Below are positions 18,298-27,530 of a stretch of 45,911 bases of DNA, piece after piece; position 1 is the stretch's first letter, and each line of letters opens with the position of its first letter. The stretch lies in contig JAJRZW010000003.1 of assembly GCA_024275015.1 (NCBI GenBank), positions 1-45,911 on the forward strand, read 5' to 3'. The notes under the pieces are model-generated. The model made no database searches, was not told the DNA's origin, and saw only the letters and a list, made by a program, of their open reading frames with translations. The DNA is from Deltaproteobacteria bacterium. Its GTDB lineage: Bacteria; Desulfobacterota; Desulfobulbia; Desulfobulbales; JAJRZW01. The position numbers were made by a program, and so were the translations under genes.

Positions 18298-18825
18298 ATG
18301 TTCAGCCTTGCGGTTCTTGTCTGCGGGATGATAATCATCACCCTTGAGAGTACTATCCTGGTCAGACTGCCGCCATGGTTCGGCCGACCCGACCTCCTCT
18401 TTATCCTCCTGGTCTGGCTTGCCACCAGATTCGACTCCATCCGGGAAATAATCCTGGTTATCATCCTCGGCCTGATATTGAATGTCATCAGCGGGGTCAA
18501 TCCCGGTATCTACCCGGTGGCATACCTCTTCACCTTTGTCATGATCCGCGGCAGCATCCACCACCTCAACCTTGACAACAACCACCAGGCGGCAATGATA
18601 GCCTTGGCCTATGTCGTCTTCTACCTGATCGTCTGGTTCTTCTCCGCCCTGACCCCATACCCGGCACTGATTGCCTGGCACCAGGCAATTCCCGAGCTTG
18701 TCGCCCTGGCCATTCTATCGTTCCCGATTATGCATCTTTTTGACCTGATCCTTAAACCATTTGACGAAAAAGACCTGATCGACCGCCTGGGCCGGCGTCG
18801 GCGCAACAAAAACAGGTACCTGTAA
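18298..18825 (+). CDS. mreD: Rod-shape-determining protein MreD
   Basis: MreD is a polytopic inner-membrane protein of the elongasome. The 175-residue product has about five to six hydrophobic segments, PPWFGRPDLLFILLVWLA near the N-terminus, and GLILNVISGVNPGIYPVAYL typical of the MreD family. It is tightly spaced between mreC and mrdA. MreD sequences are poorly conserved, so the position supports the call. Confidence 0.88.
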   Translation: MFSLAVLVCGMIIITLESTILVRLPPWFGRPDLLFILLVWLATRFDSIREIILVIILGLILNVISGVNPGIYPVAYLFTFVMIRGSIHHLNLDNNHQAAMIALAYVVFYLIVWFFSALTPYPALIAWHQAIPELVALAILSFPIMHLFDLILKPFDEKDLIDRLGRRRRNKNRYL

Positions 18826-18828
18826 GCC

Positions 18829-20745
18829 ATGTCCCGTAACCGTTTTCAGCACACGATCACCAGACTTCACAAGATGGACGAGGTGGAACGTTTCTTCATG
18901 AAACGCCGAGTAAACGTGGCCAATTATATCGTCCTGGCCATGATCCTCATTCTCGCCGCCCGCCTGTGGAATCTGCAGATCCTTAACGGCACCGGGTTCC
19001 GCGAGAGATCAAACAGCAATCGGACCAAATTCCTCAGCACCATCGCCCCCCGCGGTAATATCCTTGATCGCAACGGCAAGATCCTGGTCTCCAACCGTCC
19101 CTGTTTCAACGTCGTCTGGCTCCGCCCCGATCGCCGGAACAGCGACCGGACAATCAGAAAACTGGCCGGAATCCTTCAGGTGGAAACCGGAACCCTGCGG
19201 GACAAGATCAGGAACGCCGCCGACCAGAGTCGTTATATCCCGGTAACCCTGGCCCACGATATCGACTGGCATACCCTGGTGTATATCGAAAACAACAACC
19301 TGAGCCTCCCCGGAATCAAAGTCCAGGTCATCCCCAAACGCAGATTCGCCGATCCCGACTTAGGCTTCCACCTCATAGGCTACCTGGGCGAGATAGGGGC
19401 TAAAGACCTGCGGTCATTCGCCGGAGATTACAAAGGCGGCGACCTGATCGGAAAATCTGGAATAGAACGGACGCTGGAAAACGACCTGCGGGGAGAGAAA
19501 GGCCATATGATCCTTGAAATCGACTCCCGCGGTTTTCTGAAGGAACAGGAAGAGGTGGTCAAAAGCCTGCCCGGTCGCGATGTTTACCTGACCATAGACG
19601 CTGAACTGCAGAAAACGGCCCAGGATGCCTTGGGCGATAATGCCGGGGCAGTGGTAATGATGGAGGTAAACACCGGCAGGGTTCTGGCCCTGGCCAGCAC
19701 CCCGAGCTGCGACCTGGAAAGATTCTCCAGCGGTCTGAACGAAATCGAATGGGCCGCGTTGAGACACGACAAAAAAAATCCGTCGATGAACCGGGCCATT
19801 CAGGGGAAATACCCTCCGGGATCCACCTTCAAGGTGGTAACCGCCATCGCCGGTATCTATGAAGGACTGATCACCCCCGAAACCCGGATAAAATGCACCG
19901 GTGCCATCCGTTACGGCAATCGCATATTCCGTTGCTGGAAACACCGCGGCCACGGCCAGGTAACCTTGGAAAAGGCCTTGGCCCAATCCTGTGATGTCTA
20001 CTTTTATATCCTGGCGGAGAAACTTGACATCGACACCCTGGCCGCCTACAGCCGCGCCCTTGGCCTGGGAGAGCTTACCGGCATCAGCATGGAACAGGAA
20101 AAAGCGGGGCTGGTGGCGACCTCGGCGTGGAAAAAAGAAAGAACCGGTGAATCCTGGCAACGGGGCGAGACCCTGTCAGTGGCCATCGGCCAGGGATTCA
20201 ACGAGACGACCCCGATCCAGATCTGCCGCCTTTACGCCACCATCGCCAACGGAGGTATTCTCTACCGTCCACTGCTGGTCGAGCGCATAGTAAACCCCAA
20301 CGGCAAGACGGTAAGGGAATTCACCCCCGAACCCATCGGCCGTTTCGACGATCCCGACGGGGTATTCAAAATCATCCGCGCGGCCTTGGTCCAGGCGGTT
20401 AACGACAAACACGGCACCGGCGGCAGGGCCGCCCTCGCAGGCATCACGGTCGCCGGCAAAACCGGGACATCACAGGTGGTTCACACATCCCGATTTGAAG
20501 GATTCAAGGCAAAAGATATCCCGAAAAAATACCGCGATCACGCCTGGTTTGCCTGCTTCGCCCCGGCCGACAAACCCGAAGTGGCAATGGCGGTCCTGGT
20601 AGAACATGGAGGTCACGGCGGCTCGGTCGCAGCCCCCATCGCTCACAAAGTTCTGCAAAAATATTTCAACGAAAAGACAAAGGGAAAGAGTACCGCTGCG
20701 ACAGTTGGAGACAAGAATAAACCTCTTAATCAACCGACCGGGTAA
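18829..20745 (+). CDS. mrdA: Penicillin-binding protein 2 (peptidoglycan transpeptidase)
   Basis: PBP2 cross-links peptidoglycan during elongation as partner of RodA. The 638-residue product has one membrane anchor at about 31-50 and a dimerisation/pedestal region with GNILDRNGKILVSNRP. In the transpeptidase domain the SxxK motif is at Ser332-Lys335 (PPGSTFKVVTA), the SxD motif is SCD at 387-389 and KTGT is at 544-547. All catalytic motifs are present. It lies four bases after mreD and six before rodA. Confidence 0.96.
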   Translation: MSRNRFQHTITRLHKMDEVERFFMKRRVNVANYIVLAMILILAARLWNLQILNGTGFRERSNSNRTKFLSTIAPRGNILDRNGKILVSNRPCFNVVWLRPDRRNSDRTIRKLAGILQVETGTLRDKIRNAADQSRYIPVTLAHDIDWHTLVYIENNNLSLPGIKVQVIPKRRFADPDLGFHLIGYLGEIGAKDLRSFAGDYKGGDLIGKSGIERTLENDLRGEKGHMILEIDSRGFLKEQEEVVKSLPGRDVYLTIDAELQKTAQDALGDNAGAVVMMEVNTGRVLALASTPSCDLERFSSGLNEIEWAALRHDKKNPSMNRAIQGKYPPGSTFKVVTAIAGIYEGLITPETRIKCTGAIRYGNRIFRCWKHRGHGQVTLEKALAQSCDVYFYILAEKLDIDTLAAYSRALGLGELTGISMEQEKAGLVATSAWKKERTGESWQRGETLSVAIGQGFNETTPIQICRLYATIANGGILYRPLLVERIVNPNGKTVREFTPEPIGRFDDPDGVFKIIRAALVQAVNDKHGTGGRAALAGITVAGKTGTSQVVHTSRFEGFKAKDIPKKYRDHAWFACFAPADKPEVAMAVLVEHGGHGGSVAAPIAHKVLQKYFNEKTKGKSTAATVGDKNKPLNQPTG

Positions 20746-20750
20746 AAATA

Positions 20751-21872
20751 ATGTTCAAGTTTGATCGCCGTCTTTTTATCAGCCTTCACTGGGGAGTCCT
20801 CTCCCTCAGCCTGCTCCTCGCCGCACTCGGGGTGATAAATCTTTACAGTGCCACGATATCAATGCGGGCCGGACACCAGATTTTCATGCACCAACTGGCA
20901 TATTACGGGCTCGGAACAGGTATCATCGTCCTGATACTCAGCGTTGACTACCGTTTTCTCCTCTCAATCAACCGGATATCCTACGTTGCGGTGATCCTGC
21001 TGCTCGCCTTTGCCTTGATAAGCGGCAAACAGATCGCCGCGACCTCGCGATGGATCGACCTCGGTTTCTTCCGCCTCCAGCCCTCGGAGTTGGCCAAACT
21101 GGCCCTGGTAATCAGCCTCGCGTCCTATTACAGCCGCCGCGACTGCTGTCTGGCCACCGGACTCAAAGATCTCCTGCCCACCATAGCCATGACCGCGGTC
21201 CCCTTCGTACTCATCCTCCTCCAGCCTGATCTCGGCACCGCCCTGATGCTGATATTCATCTTCTGCTCCATGACTTTTCTCATCCGGGTCAAGTGGCAGA
21301 CCGTGACCCTGCTCGTCGGCAGTGCCTTCGCGGTGGTGCCGGTGGCCTGGCTGTGGCTGCTTAAGCCCTACCAAAAACGCCGGATACTGACCCTGTTTAA
21401 TCCGGAAATGGACGCCCATGGTGCCGGTTATCATATAATCCAGTCCAAAATCGCCGTCGGCAGTGGCATGCTTTTCGGCAAGGGATACATACACGGAACC
21501 CAGGTTCACCTTAATTTTCTCCCCGAACGCCATACCGACTTCATTTTTTCGGTTCTGGCCGAGGAATGGGGCTTTTTAGGGAGCCTGTTCGTGATCATCG
21601 CCTTTTTCGGCCTGATCGTCCTGATCTTCGAAATCGCCGCCAATGCCCGGGACAAATTCGGCTTCATGCTGGCCTTCGGCCTCGGATCATTACTCCTGTG
21701 GCAGGGATTCATCAATATCGGCATGATCCTCGGACTCCTGCCGGTGGTGGGAATGCCGCTGCCGATGTTCAGTTACGGCGGTTCCTCGCTGATAACAACG
21801 ATGATCGCCATCGGCCTGCTGTTGAATATCAGCATGCGAAAATTCATGGCCGGATCGCCGGGATTGCTGTAA
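20751..21872 (+). CDS. rodA: Peptidoglycan glycosyltransferase RodA
   Basis: RodA is the SEDS-family glycosyltransferase that polymerises glycan strands with PBP2. The 373-residue product is polytopic with about ten membrane segments. It shows FFRLQPSELAKLALVISLA, LLQPDLGTALML with the catalytic-type aspartate, LPERHTDFIFSVLAEEWGF and the C-terminal PLPMFSYGGSSLITTM, all SEDS signatures. It is the last gene of the mre cluster. Confidence 0.96.
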   Translation: MFKFDRRLFISLHWGVLSLSLLLAALGVINLYSATISMRAGHQIFMHQLAYYGLGTGIIVLILSVDYRFLLSINRISYVAVILLLAFALISGKQIAATSRWIDLGFFRLQPSELAKLALVISLASYYSRRDCCLATGLKDLLPTIAMTAVPFVLILLQPDLGTALMLIFIFCSMTFLIRVKWQTVTLLVGSAFAVVPVAWLWLLKPYQKRRILTLFNPEMDAHGAGYHIIQSKIAVGSGMLFGKGYIHGTQVHLNFLPERHTDFIFSVLAEEWGFLGSLFVIIAFFGLIVLIFEIAANARDKFGFMLAFGLGSLLLWQGFINIGMILGLLPVVGMPLPMFSYGGSSLITTMIAIGLLLNISMRKFMAGSPGLL

Positions 21873-21879
21873 CATTCCA

Positions 21880-21900
21880 TTTTTCAACGGGCTGTTTAAA
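21880..21900 (+). repeat. Possible end remnant of the 155-bp repeat family
   Basis: TTTTTCAACGGGCTGTTTAA in the rodA-hemH gap resembles a terminal arm of the family. No partner arm is present. This may be a decayed copy or chance. Confidence 0.35.
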
Positions 21901-21933
21901 AAAACAACATTCGGGAAAGGACGAGAGGCGGAA

Positions 21934-22896
21934 TCAGATCCAGCCTTTATTAACGCAGACGGAATTCACCAGGTCGGCAAGGGTATCAACAAAATCCGGG
22001 GCGTCGTTCAACGACTCGACCCGGGTCAGACTCATTCCCAGCGCCCGGGCCTGATCGCGGTAAAGGATATCAATCTCGTAAAGGGTCTCAACGTGGTCGG
22101 AGACAAAGCTGATCGGCAGGATCAAAACATCGCGGGTACCGGCGGCGGCGAGGGTGGTAAGCAAATCCGGAGTTGAGGGAGCAAGCCATCGCACCGGGCC
22201 GCTGCGGCTCTGATAGCAAAGCTCGCCTCGAATGCCGGTCTGGGCCTCAAGCACGGCGATGGTCTTTTTCAGGTCATCGACATAGGGATCGCCCTCGGCG
22301 ATAAACCTCTGCGGCAGGCTGTGGGCACTGTAAATCAGGCTGAATCCGGGGGCCAGGGGCGCGGCGGCGCGTTTAACCCGCTCAGCCAGGTTCCTGATGT
22401 AACCGGGGTGGTCAGGCCAGCTCCGCACCACTGCCAGTTCAAGCTCAGGGGCCATGACTCCAAGCTCCCGCCTGAGGTCATCAAGGGATGAACCGGTGGT
22501 GGCCCTGGAATAATGGGGGTAAAGGGTCAGGGCCACCAGGCCTTCGAGACGGCCGACCTCCATTTTTTCAAGGGTTTCAGCCGGACGCGGCTGCCAGTAA
22601 CGCATGGCCATGTCGACCCGGAAATCCCCCCGATCCTCCAGCTTCTTTTCAAGGTCACGGGCCAGCATTGAGGTGATCCGGTTCAACGGTGAGCCGCCGC
22701 CGATCAGACGGTACGACTCCCGGCTCTTCGGCGCCCGCTTCGCGGCAATACGGCGGGCAATGAATTTCTGCATGAACGGGGGGCCGAGACGGATGATGTC
22801 CCGGTCGGAAAAAAGATTCAAAAGAAAGGGCTCGACCTCGTCAAGGCTGCCGGGACCACCGAGATTAAGAAGAACCACCCCGATCCGCTTCATCAC
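21934..22896 (-). CDS. hemH: Ferrochelatase HemH
   Basis: Ferrochelatase inserts ferrous iron into protoporphyrin IX or, in some lineages, coproporphyrin III. The 320-residue product has LLNLGGPGSLDEVEPFLLNLF at the start, the catalytic histidine in YSAHSLPQRFI (His192) and SDHVETLYEID with the conserved glutamate (Glu270). I see no obvious C-terminal iron-sulfur ligand set or membrane anchor, so it is a soluble short form. It overlaps the HD gene by ATGA. Which porphyrin it uses cannot be read from the sequence; the AhbD-like gene nearby makes coproporphyrin plausible. Confidence 0.93.
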   Translation of the reverse strand: MMKRIGVVLLNLGGPGSLDEVEPFLLNLFSDRDIIRLGPPFMQKFIARRIAAKRAPKSRESYRLIGGGSPLNRITSMLARDLEKKLEDRGDFRVDMAMRYWQPRPAETLEKMEVGRLEGLVALTLYPHYSRATTGSSLDDLRRELGVMAPELELAVVRSWPDHPGYIRNLAERVKRAAAPLAPGFSLIYSAHSLPQRFIAEGDPYVDDLKKTIAVLEAQTGIRGELCYQSRSGPVRWLAPSTPDLLTTLAAAGTRDVLILPISFVSDHVETLYEIDILYRDQARALGMSLTRVESLNDAPDFVDTLADLVNSVCVNKGWI

Positions 22897-23495
22897 TCGC
22901 CTCCGGCAACGGCCAGAGCCTTATCCCCTGACGGTAAATCCGGTATCGCCGTGACATCAACGGCAAATGCCTGATCAATGGCGACGGGGTCAAGGTCGAG
23001 TCCGGCAAAGATAATTTCTTCGACCCGGTGCCAGATCTCAAGCCTGGCCCTTATCGCCACGGCCCGGGCCGCCTCCCCGTTGCTGTACTTGCCGATAATA
23101 TAGAGCTTGCGTTCCTCAAGGGAGACAACCCGGTCATGGTTGACCCTTTTATCGGCGTAATAAACCAGGGTAGAGGCGGTGGGAGCCGCAGGCACCCTGG
23201 GAAGCCGGACATGCTCGGCCACGATCTCCGCCACCGCGTCGAACCCATGTTCCCGACAGATCTCGGCGCCGATACGGGCGTGATTGCAGCGTTCTTCAAG
23301 ACACTGGGTCTTGGCGATATCGTGGAGCAGCCCGCCGGCGACAACGAGATCAGCGGGGATCATCACCCCGATCCGGGACAATTGCCGCCGCAGACCCTCG
23401 GCCACCCCGGCCACCACCAGACAATGGGCCTTTATGTTGGCGAGCATCCCCTCCTCTTCCATCAGCGAGAGGCAGCCGGCGACCCCGGGGATCAT
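22893..23495 (-). CDS. HD-domain phosphohydrolase between hemE and hemH
   Basis: The 200-residue product has the HD signature: His24, GGLLHDIAK with His58-Asp59, His72, His95 (AEHVRLPR) and an aspartate in YYADKRV. These residues form a metal centre for phosphohydrolase activity. Its substrate is unknown. Its start overlaps the hemE stop and its stop overlaps the hemH start (both ATGA), so it is made together with two heme enzymes. That coupling may reflect a role in the same pathway or only a shared operon. Confidence 0.85.
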   Translation of the reverse strand: MIPGVAGCLSLMEEEGMLANIKAHCLVVAGVAEGLRRQLSRIGVMIPADLVVAGGLLHDIAKTQCLEERCNHARIGAEICREHGFDAVAEIVAEHVRLPRVPAAPTASTLVYYADKRVNHDRVVSLEERKLYIIGKYSNGEAARAVAIRARLEIWHRVEEIIFAGLDLDPVAIDQAFAVDVTAIPDLPSGDKALAVAGGE

Positions 23496-24529
23496 CCCCG
23501 CAGTTCCCGGCTGATGGAATGAACCAGATCCACCGCCAGCCGCGCCTGCTCCGGCGGGGTCTCGGGGACGATGCCATGACCGAGGTTGAAAATATGGCCC
23601 CGGGCCCCGCGCCCCTGTTCAAGCACCTGACGAATCCGGGCCGCCAGTTTCTCCTCCGGGAGAAAAAGGGCGATGGGGTCCATGTTTCCCTGAACGCTCA
23701 TCCGGCCGGCAATCTTTTCCACCACCTTGTCAAGACCGATACGCCAGTCGATCCCGAGGACATCGGAACCGCAGGTGGTGCTGAAATCAAGGAGGGATGC
23801 GCCGTTATTGGCAAAGTAGATAATCGGCACCCCCTTTCCCTGTAACGCGCTGACGATCTCCCTGACATACGGCAGGGAAAACTCGACGTAATCACAGGGG
23901 GCCAGAACCCCGGCCCAGGAGTCGAATACCTGCACCGCCTGAACCCCGGCCGCGATCTGACCGGCGAGATAGCTGATGGTGCAGTCAGTGATCTTGCGCA
24001 TCAGGGCGTGGTAGAGTTCCGGGGCCTCATACATCATCCTCTTGGTGTTGAGATAATTCTTCGACGAGCCGCCCTCGATCAGGTAGGTGGAGAGGGTAAA
24101 TGGCGCGCCGGAAAAACCGATGAGCGGCACCCGATCGGCAAGCTCCCTGCGGAGGATACGAATAGTATCCATGACATAGCCGAGATCGTCCTCGGGATCA
24201 GGAATCCCGAGGCGATCAATCGCGGCCCGATCCCGCACCGGAGCGTGGAAGACCGGGCCGCGATTTTCCATGAACTCGAGTTTTAATCCCATGGCCTCCA
24301 TGGGCACCAGGATATCAGAAAAAAGAATGGCGGCATCGACCCCGATATAATCCACCGGCTGGATGGTTACCTCAGCGGCCCGATCCGGATTCTTGCACAG
24401 GTCAAGAAAACTGCCCTTATTGCGCACCTCGTGATACTGCGGCAGATAACGTCCGGCCTGGCGCATAATCCACACCGGGGTGTAATCAGTGGCATCGCCG
24501 CGGCAGGCCTTTAGAAAGGTATCGTTCAT
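23492..24529 (-). CDS. hemE: Uroporphyrinogen decarboxylase HemE
   Basis: HemE decarboxylates uroporphyrinogen III to coproporphyrinogen III in the cytoplasm. The 345-residue product shows PVWIMRQAGRYLPQYHEVR near residue 20 (the substrate-carboxylate-binding arginines), AAILFSDILVP with the key aspartate, IGFSGAPFTLSTYLIEGG and the C-terminal FNLGHGIVPETPPE. It is the first gene of the hemE-HD-hemH operon. Confidence 0.97.
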   Translation of the reverse strand: MNDTFLKACRGDATDYTPVWIMRQAGRYLPQYHEVRNKGSFLDLCKNPDRAAEVTIQPVDYIGVDAAILFSDILVPMEAMGLKLEFMENRGPVFHAPVRDRAAIDRLGIPDPEDDLGYVMDTIRILRRELADRVPLIGFSGAPFTLSTYLIEGGSSKNYLNTKRMMYEAPELYHALMRKITDCTISYLAGQIAAGVQAVQVFDSWAGVLAPCDYVEFSLPYVREIVSALQGKGVPIIYFANNGASLLDFSTTCGSDVLGIDWRIGLDKVVEKIAGRMSVQGNMDPIALFLPEEKLAARIRQVLEQGRGARGHIFNLGHGIVPETPPEQARLAVDLVHSISRELRG

Positions 24530-24583
24530 GGTCTCACCTTTAATTTTACTTTAATGGGTTCAGACTGAAGGGCGTTTCTTTCC

Positions 24584-24614
24584 GGACCGGACGGCCGGTC
24601 CTTCAAATTTTTTT
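24584..24614 (+). terminator. Terminator-like hairpin with no plus-strand gene upstream
   Basis: GGACCGG and CCGGTCC flank ACGG and are followed by TTCAAATTTTTTT. In the plus direction this has terminator form, but hemE upstream is on the minus strand. It may end antisense transcription or be a protein site. Confidence 0.3.
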
Positions 24615-24637
24615 CTTTTACCTTGGCCCGTGACGTT

Positions 24638-24726
24638 CGGAAACGGCGCAGGCGCAAGGAGGCAAGCACGTTGATTATACTTCGGTATATCAACGGCTTG
24701 CCGACACCGCGGATGCGCCGTTCCCG
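24638..24726 (+). repeat. Structured palindromic element with a cUUCGg loop
   Basis: Outer arms CGGAAACGGCGCA (24638-24650) and TGCGCCGTTCCCG (24714-24726) enclose an inner hairpin at 24661-24702. The inner hairpin has arms GGCAAGC/GCTTGCC, CGTTGAT/ATCAACG and ATAC/GTAT around TTCG. On plus-strand RNA the loop would be the stable cUUCGg tetraloop. The rest of 24530-24840 shows no gene. Confidence 0.6.
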
Positions 24727-24840
24727 GACACCCGACGGGCGGCGGGGTGAAATTTCCGCCGGATTAAAAATCCGACAAAAAACGCATGAATTCAGATGAA
24801 TACATACCCGGTTGCCACTAAGCCGTCACGGATTCAGATT

Positions 24841-25905
24841 CTAATCTTTCTTCATCTTGAACGGGACATGGCTACAGAAAGGTTCCTCGGCCATGTAATC
24901 ACCGCTTACCGCATAGGCCCGGGCCCGACAACCACCGCAGACATTGACGTACTCGCAGGCGCCGCAACGCCCCTTATAGCTCTTGAAGTCCCGCAGGTCG
25001 TGGAACAGTTCCGAATCTTCCCAGATATCCCTGAACGACTGCTCGCGGATATTACCCGCCGGACGCGGAAAATAACTACAGGGAAGGACGTTGCCGTCAA
25101 CGTCGATCAGGCATATAAGCTGACCGGCAAGACACCCCTTGGATCCACCGGTGGAAAATTTGAGATTGCGGCGTTCAGGAGCGGCGGCGTCGCCCTTTGC
25201 CCGTTGCCGCAAAACCCGGTAATAACTCGGGGCGCAGGTGGGACGGACCAGGAGTTCGTCCTCCTGCTTTTCCATGTCATAATGCCAGTTGAGGAGGTTT
25301 TCATAATCCTCGCTGCTGATCAGCTCGTTCATCAGGTCGTCGCCGCGGCCGGTGGGGACGATCATGAACATATACCAGGCAGTGGCACCGATCTTTTTGG
25401 CTAATTCGTAGACCTTGGGAATCTCCTCCTGGTTGCGCCTGGTGAACGAGGAGTTGATCAGAAAGCTGATGCCGTTATTGCGGAAGACCTCGGCGGCGCG
25501 CATGACCCCGTCAAAGGCACCCTGAACGCTGCGAAAATCATCGTGAACCGCGGCGGTGGCGCCGTCAAGGGACAGGGAACACATCTTGATCCCGCTGTCC
25601 TTCATTTTACCGGCAATCTCGTCGGTGACCAGCATGCCGTTGGTGGCCATGCACATCCGCAGTCCCTTGTCGGTGCCGTAACCCGCGATCTCAAACACGT
25701 CCTCGCGCAAAAGCGGTTCACCGCCGGAGAGGACCACCACCGGCTTGGCGTAGGAAGAGATGTCGTCCAGGATCCTCTTTGCCTCGGACAGAGAAAAATC
25801 CGGGTGTCCCTGGATAGCGAGTTCGGACGAGGATCGACAGTGGACGCAGCGCAGATTACAGTGCCTGGTAACCTCCCAGGCAATCCATTTCGGTTCAAAT
25901 TCCAT
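24841..25905 (-). CDS. ahbD: AhbD-like radical SAM/SPASM protein (heme b synthase)
   Basis: AhbD converts Fe-coproporphyrin III to heme b by two oxidative decarboxylations in the alternative, siroheme-type pathway. The ATG at 25905, with GGAGA upstream, gives 354 residues. The radical SAM motif is CNLRCVHC (Cys16, 20 and 23), with [12 protein letters not shown] following. [16 protein letters not shown]-terminal SPASM cysteines ([50 protein letters not shown]) and the overall layout fit AhbD rather than AhbC. Related radical SAM peptide-modifying enzymes are a weaker alternative. It stands close to hemE and hemH on the same strand but in a separate transcription unit. Confidence 0.8.
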   Translation of the reverse strand: MEFEPKWIAWEVTRHCNLRCVHCRSSSELAIQGHPDFSLSEAKRILDDISSYAKPVVVLSGGEPLLREDVFEIAGYGTDKGLRMCMATNGMLVTDEIAGKMKDSGIKMCSLSLDGATAAVHDDFRSVQGAFDGVMRAAEVFRNNGISFLINSSFTRRNQEEIPKVYELAKKIGATAWYMFMIVPTGRGDDLMNELISSEDYENLLNWHYDMEKQEDELLVRPTCAPSYYRVLRQRAKGDAAAPERRNLKFSTGGSKGCLAGQLICLIDVDGNVLPCSYFPRPAGNIREQSFRDIWEDSELFHDLRDFKSYKGRCGACEYVNVCGGCRARAYAVSGDYMAEEPFCSHVPFKMKKD

Positions 25906-25984
25906 ACTGGTCTCCGTTTTCTTTAGCAAGGCGAGCACAACAGCATCCAAGGCCCATCCCCCACTCCGTCATTCTGTCACTAAC

Positions 25985-27325
25985 TTATAAAAAATCCGCC
26001 GCCAGGGCTGAAAGATCGGAACGTTCACTATGGGTAAGGGTTATATGACCGTGGACCGCCTTGCCCTTGAGTTTTTCACTGGTATAGGTCAGGCCGTTAC
26101 TGCTTGAATCAAGATAGGGGTTGTCGATCTGGTAGGGATCACCGGTAAGGACCATCTTGGTACCCTCTCCGGCGCGGCTGATGATGGTCTTGACCTCATG
26201 GGGGGTGAGGTTCTGGGCCTCGTCAACGATAACGAACTGATTGGGAATCGAACGTCCGCGGATATAGGTAAGGGCCTCAAGCTCAAGGATATTGTCACGC
26301 ATCAGCTTGTCGATCTTCTTCCGCACCGGCTCTGCGCCCCTGTTTTTATCCTCGCCCTTTTTTACCTCCGTGCCCTTTTCGCCGTCGCCGAGGAGATAGG
26401 TAAGATTGTCGAAAATCGGCTGCATCCAGATAAAAAGTTTCTCGTCCTTATCTCCGGGAAGATAACCGATATCCTTGCCCATGGGAATAATCGGCCGTGA
26501 TACCAGAATGCGCTCATAGCGTTTATAATTGATAGTCGCCTCAAGGGCGGCGGCCAGGGCGAGCAGGGTCTTGCCGGTTCCGGCCTGGCCGACCATGGTC
26601 ACCAGGGCGACATCCGGAGACATCAACAGCTCAAGGGCCATGCGCTGTTCTTTGTTATGCGGACTCAGGCCCCAGACCTTGGAATAATCCGGCACCAGCG
26701 GCACCAGTTCCCCTCCCTCCTTTGCCCGCGCCAGGGCGGTATGCCTGGGATTGGTCTTGTCGATGAGCATCACGAACTCATTGGGCTGGGGGATAAAATC
26801 ATCCATCCGCAGGCTCTTTTCGGCAAAAAAGTGGTCAATGACCTCGGGGGCGACCTCCATCTCGCACTGGCCGCAGAACAGTTCATCAAAGTTGACCTTT
26901 TGCTTCTCGAAATCGACCACATCCAGACCGAGGGCGTCACCCTTGAGACGGGCATTGATGTCCTTGGAGACAAAAATCACCTTCTTCCCCTCTTGGTGCA
27001 GGGTATAGGCCACCGCCAGAATCCGGTTATCGGGCAAGGAAAGATCAAGACCGGGATCGGTTATACTGTCCTTTTCGTAATATATCTGCAGCCGGCCGCC
27101 ATTGTCCATTTCCACCCCCTGCCCCAATTTCCCCCGGCTGCGCAGCCGATCAAGGGTACGGATGACCATTCGGGCGTTGCGACCGAGCTCGTCGTTATGA
27201 GACTTGAAACGGTCAAGCTCTTCGATAACGCTCATGGGAATAACCACGGTGTTGTCGGCGAACGAGCTTATGGACTCGGAGTTATGCAGAAGAACATTGG
27301 TATCGAGAACAAAATATTTAATCAT
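25985..27325 (-). CDS. PIN domain-PhoH family ATPase
   Basis: The ATG at 27325 gives 446 residues; the longer open frame begins with TTG at 27379 and lacks a site. An N-terminal PIN nuclease-like domain (YFVLDTNVLLH, about 1-140) is followed by a linker and a PhoH ATPase domain with Walker A GQAGTGKT (246-253) and a DEAQN Walker B. This PIN-PhoH (YlaK-like) architecture is found widely and is thought to act as an RNA helicase/nuclease; the cellular role is not firmly known. It is divergent from nadE. Confidence 0.9.
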   Translation of the reverse strand: MIKYFVLDTNVLLHNSESISSFADNTVVIPMSVIEELDRFKSHNDELGRNARMVIRTLDRLRSRGKLGQGVEMDNGGRLQIYYEKDSITDPGLDLSLPDNRILAVAYTLHQEGKKVIFVSKDINARLKGDALGLDVVDFEKQKVNFDELFCGQCEMEVAPEVIDHFFAEKSLRMDDFIPQPNEFVMLIDKTNPRHTALARAKEGGELVPLVPDYSKVWGLSPHNKEQRMALELLMSPDVALVTMVGQAGTGKTLLALAAALEATINYKRYERILVSRPIIPMGKDIGYLPGDKDEKLFIWMQPIFDNLTYLLGDGEKGTEVKKGEDKNRGAEPVRKKIDKLMRDNILELEALTYIRGRSIPNQFVIVDEAQNLTPHEVKTIISRAGEGTKMVLTGDPYQIDNPYLDSSSNGLTYTSEKLKGKAVHGHITLTHSERSDLSALAADFL

Positions 27326-27413
27326 AGACCGACCATTTATCAGATTATATGGATAAAAACCCTTTGAGATTAGTGGCAAAAGACGTCAAGAGCAAGAAAA
27401 AATACCGTTCGCG

Positions 27414-27446
27414 TTTACGGTTTACGCCGCCGGATTTACGGTTTAC
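27414..27446 (+). promoter_or_regulatory. Tandem TTTACGGTTTAC repeat in the phoH-nadE divergent gap
   Basis: The 12-mer TTTACGGTTTAC occurs at 27414-27425 and 27435-27446. The starts are 21 bp apart, two helical turns, so the copies lie on the same DNA face. It is 85-120 bp upstream of nadE and could be an operator. The regulator is unknown. Confidence 0.4.
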
Positions 27447-27530
27447 ATTGGTTCGGATCGATTTTACCGACAATCACCACGCGCCTGAAGCGAAAATTCG
27501 CATTCAAGGTCTCCCGGATAAATAAAAACA

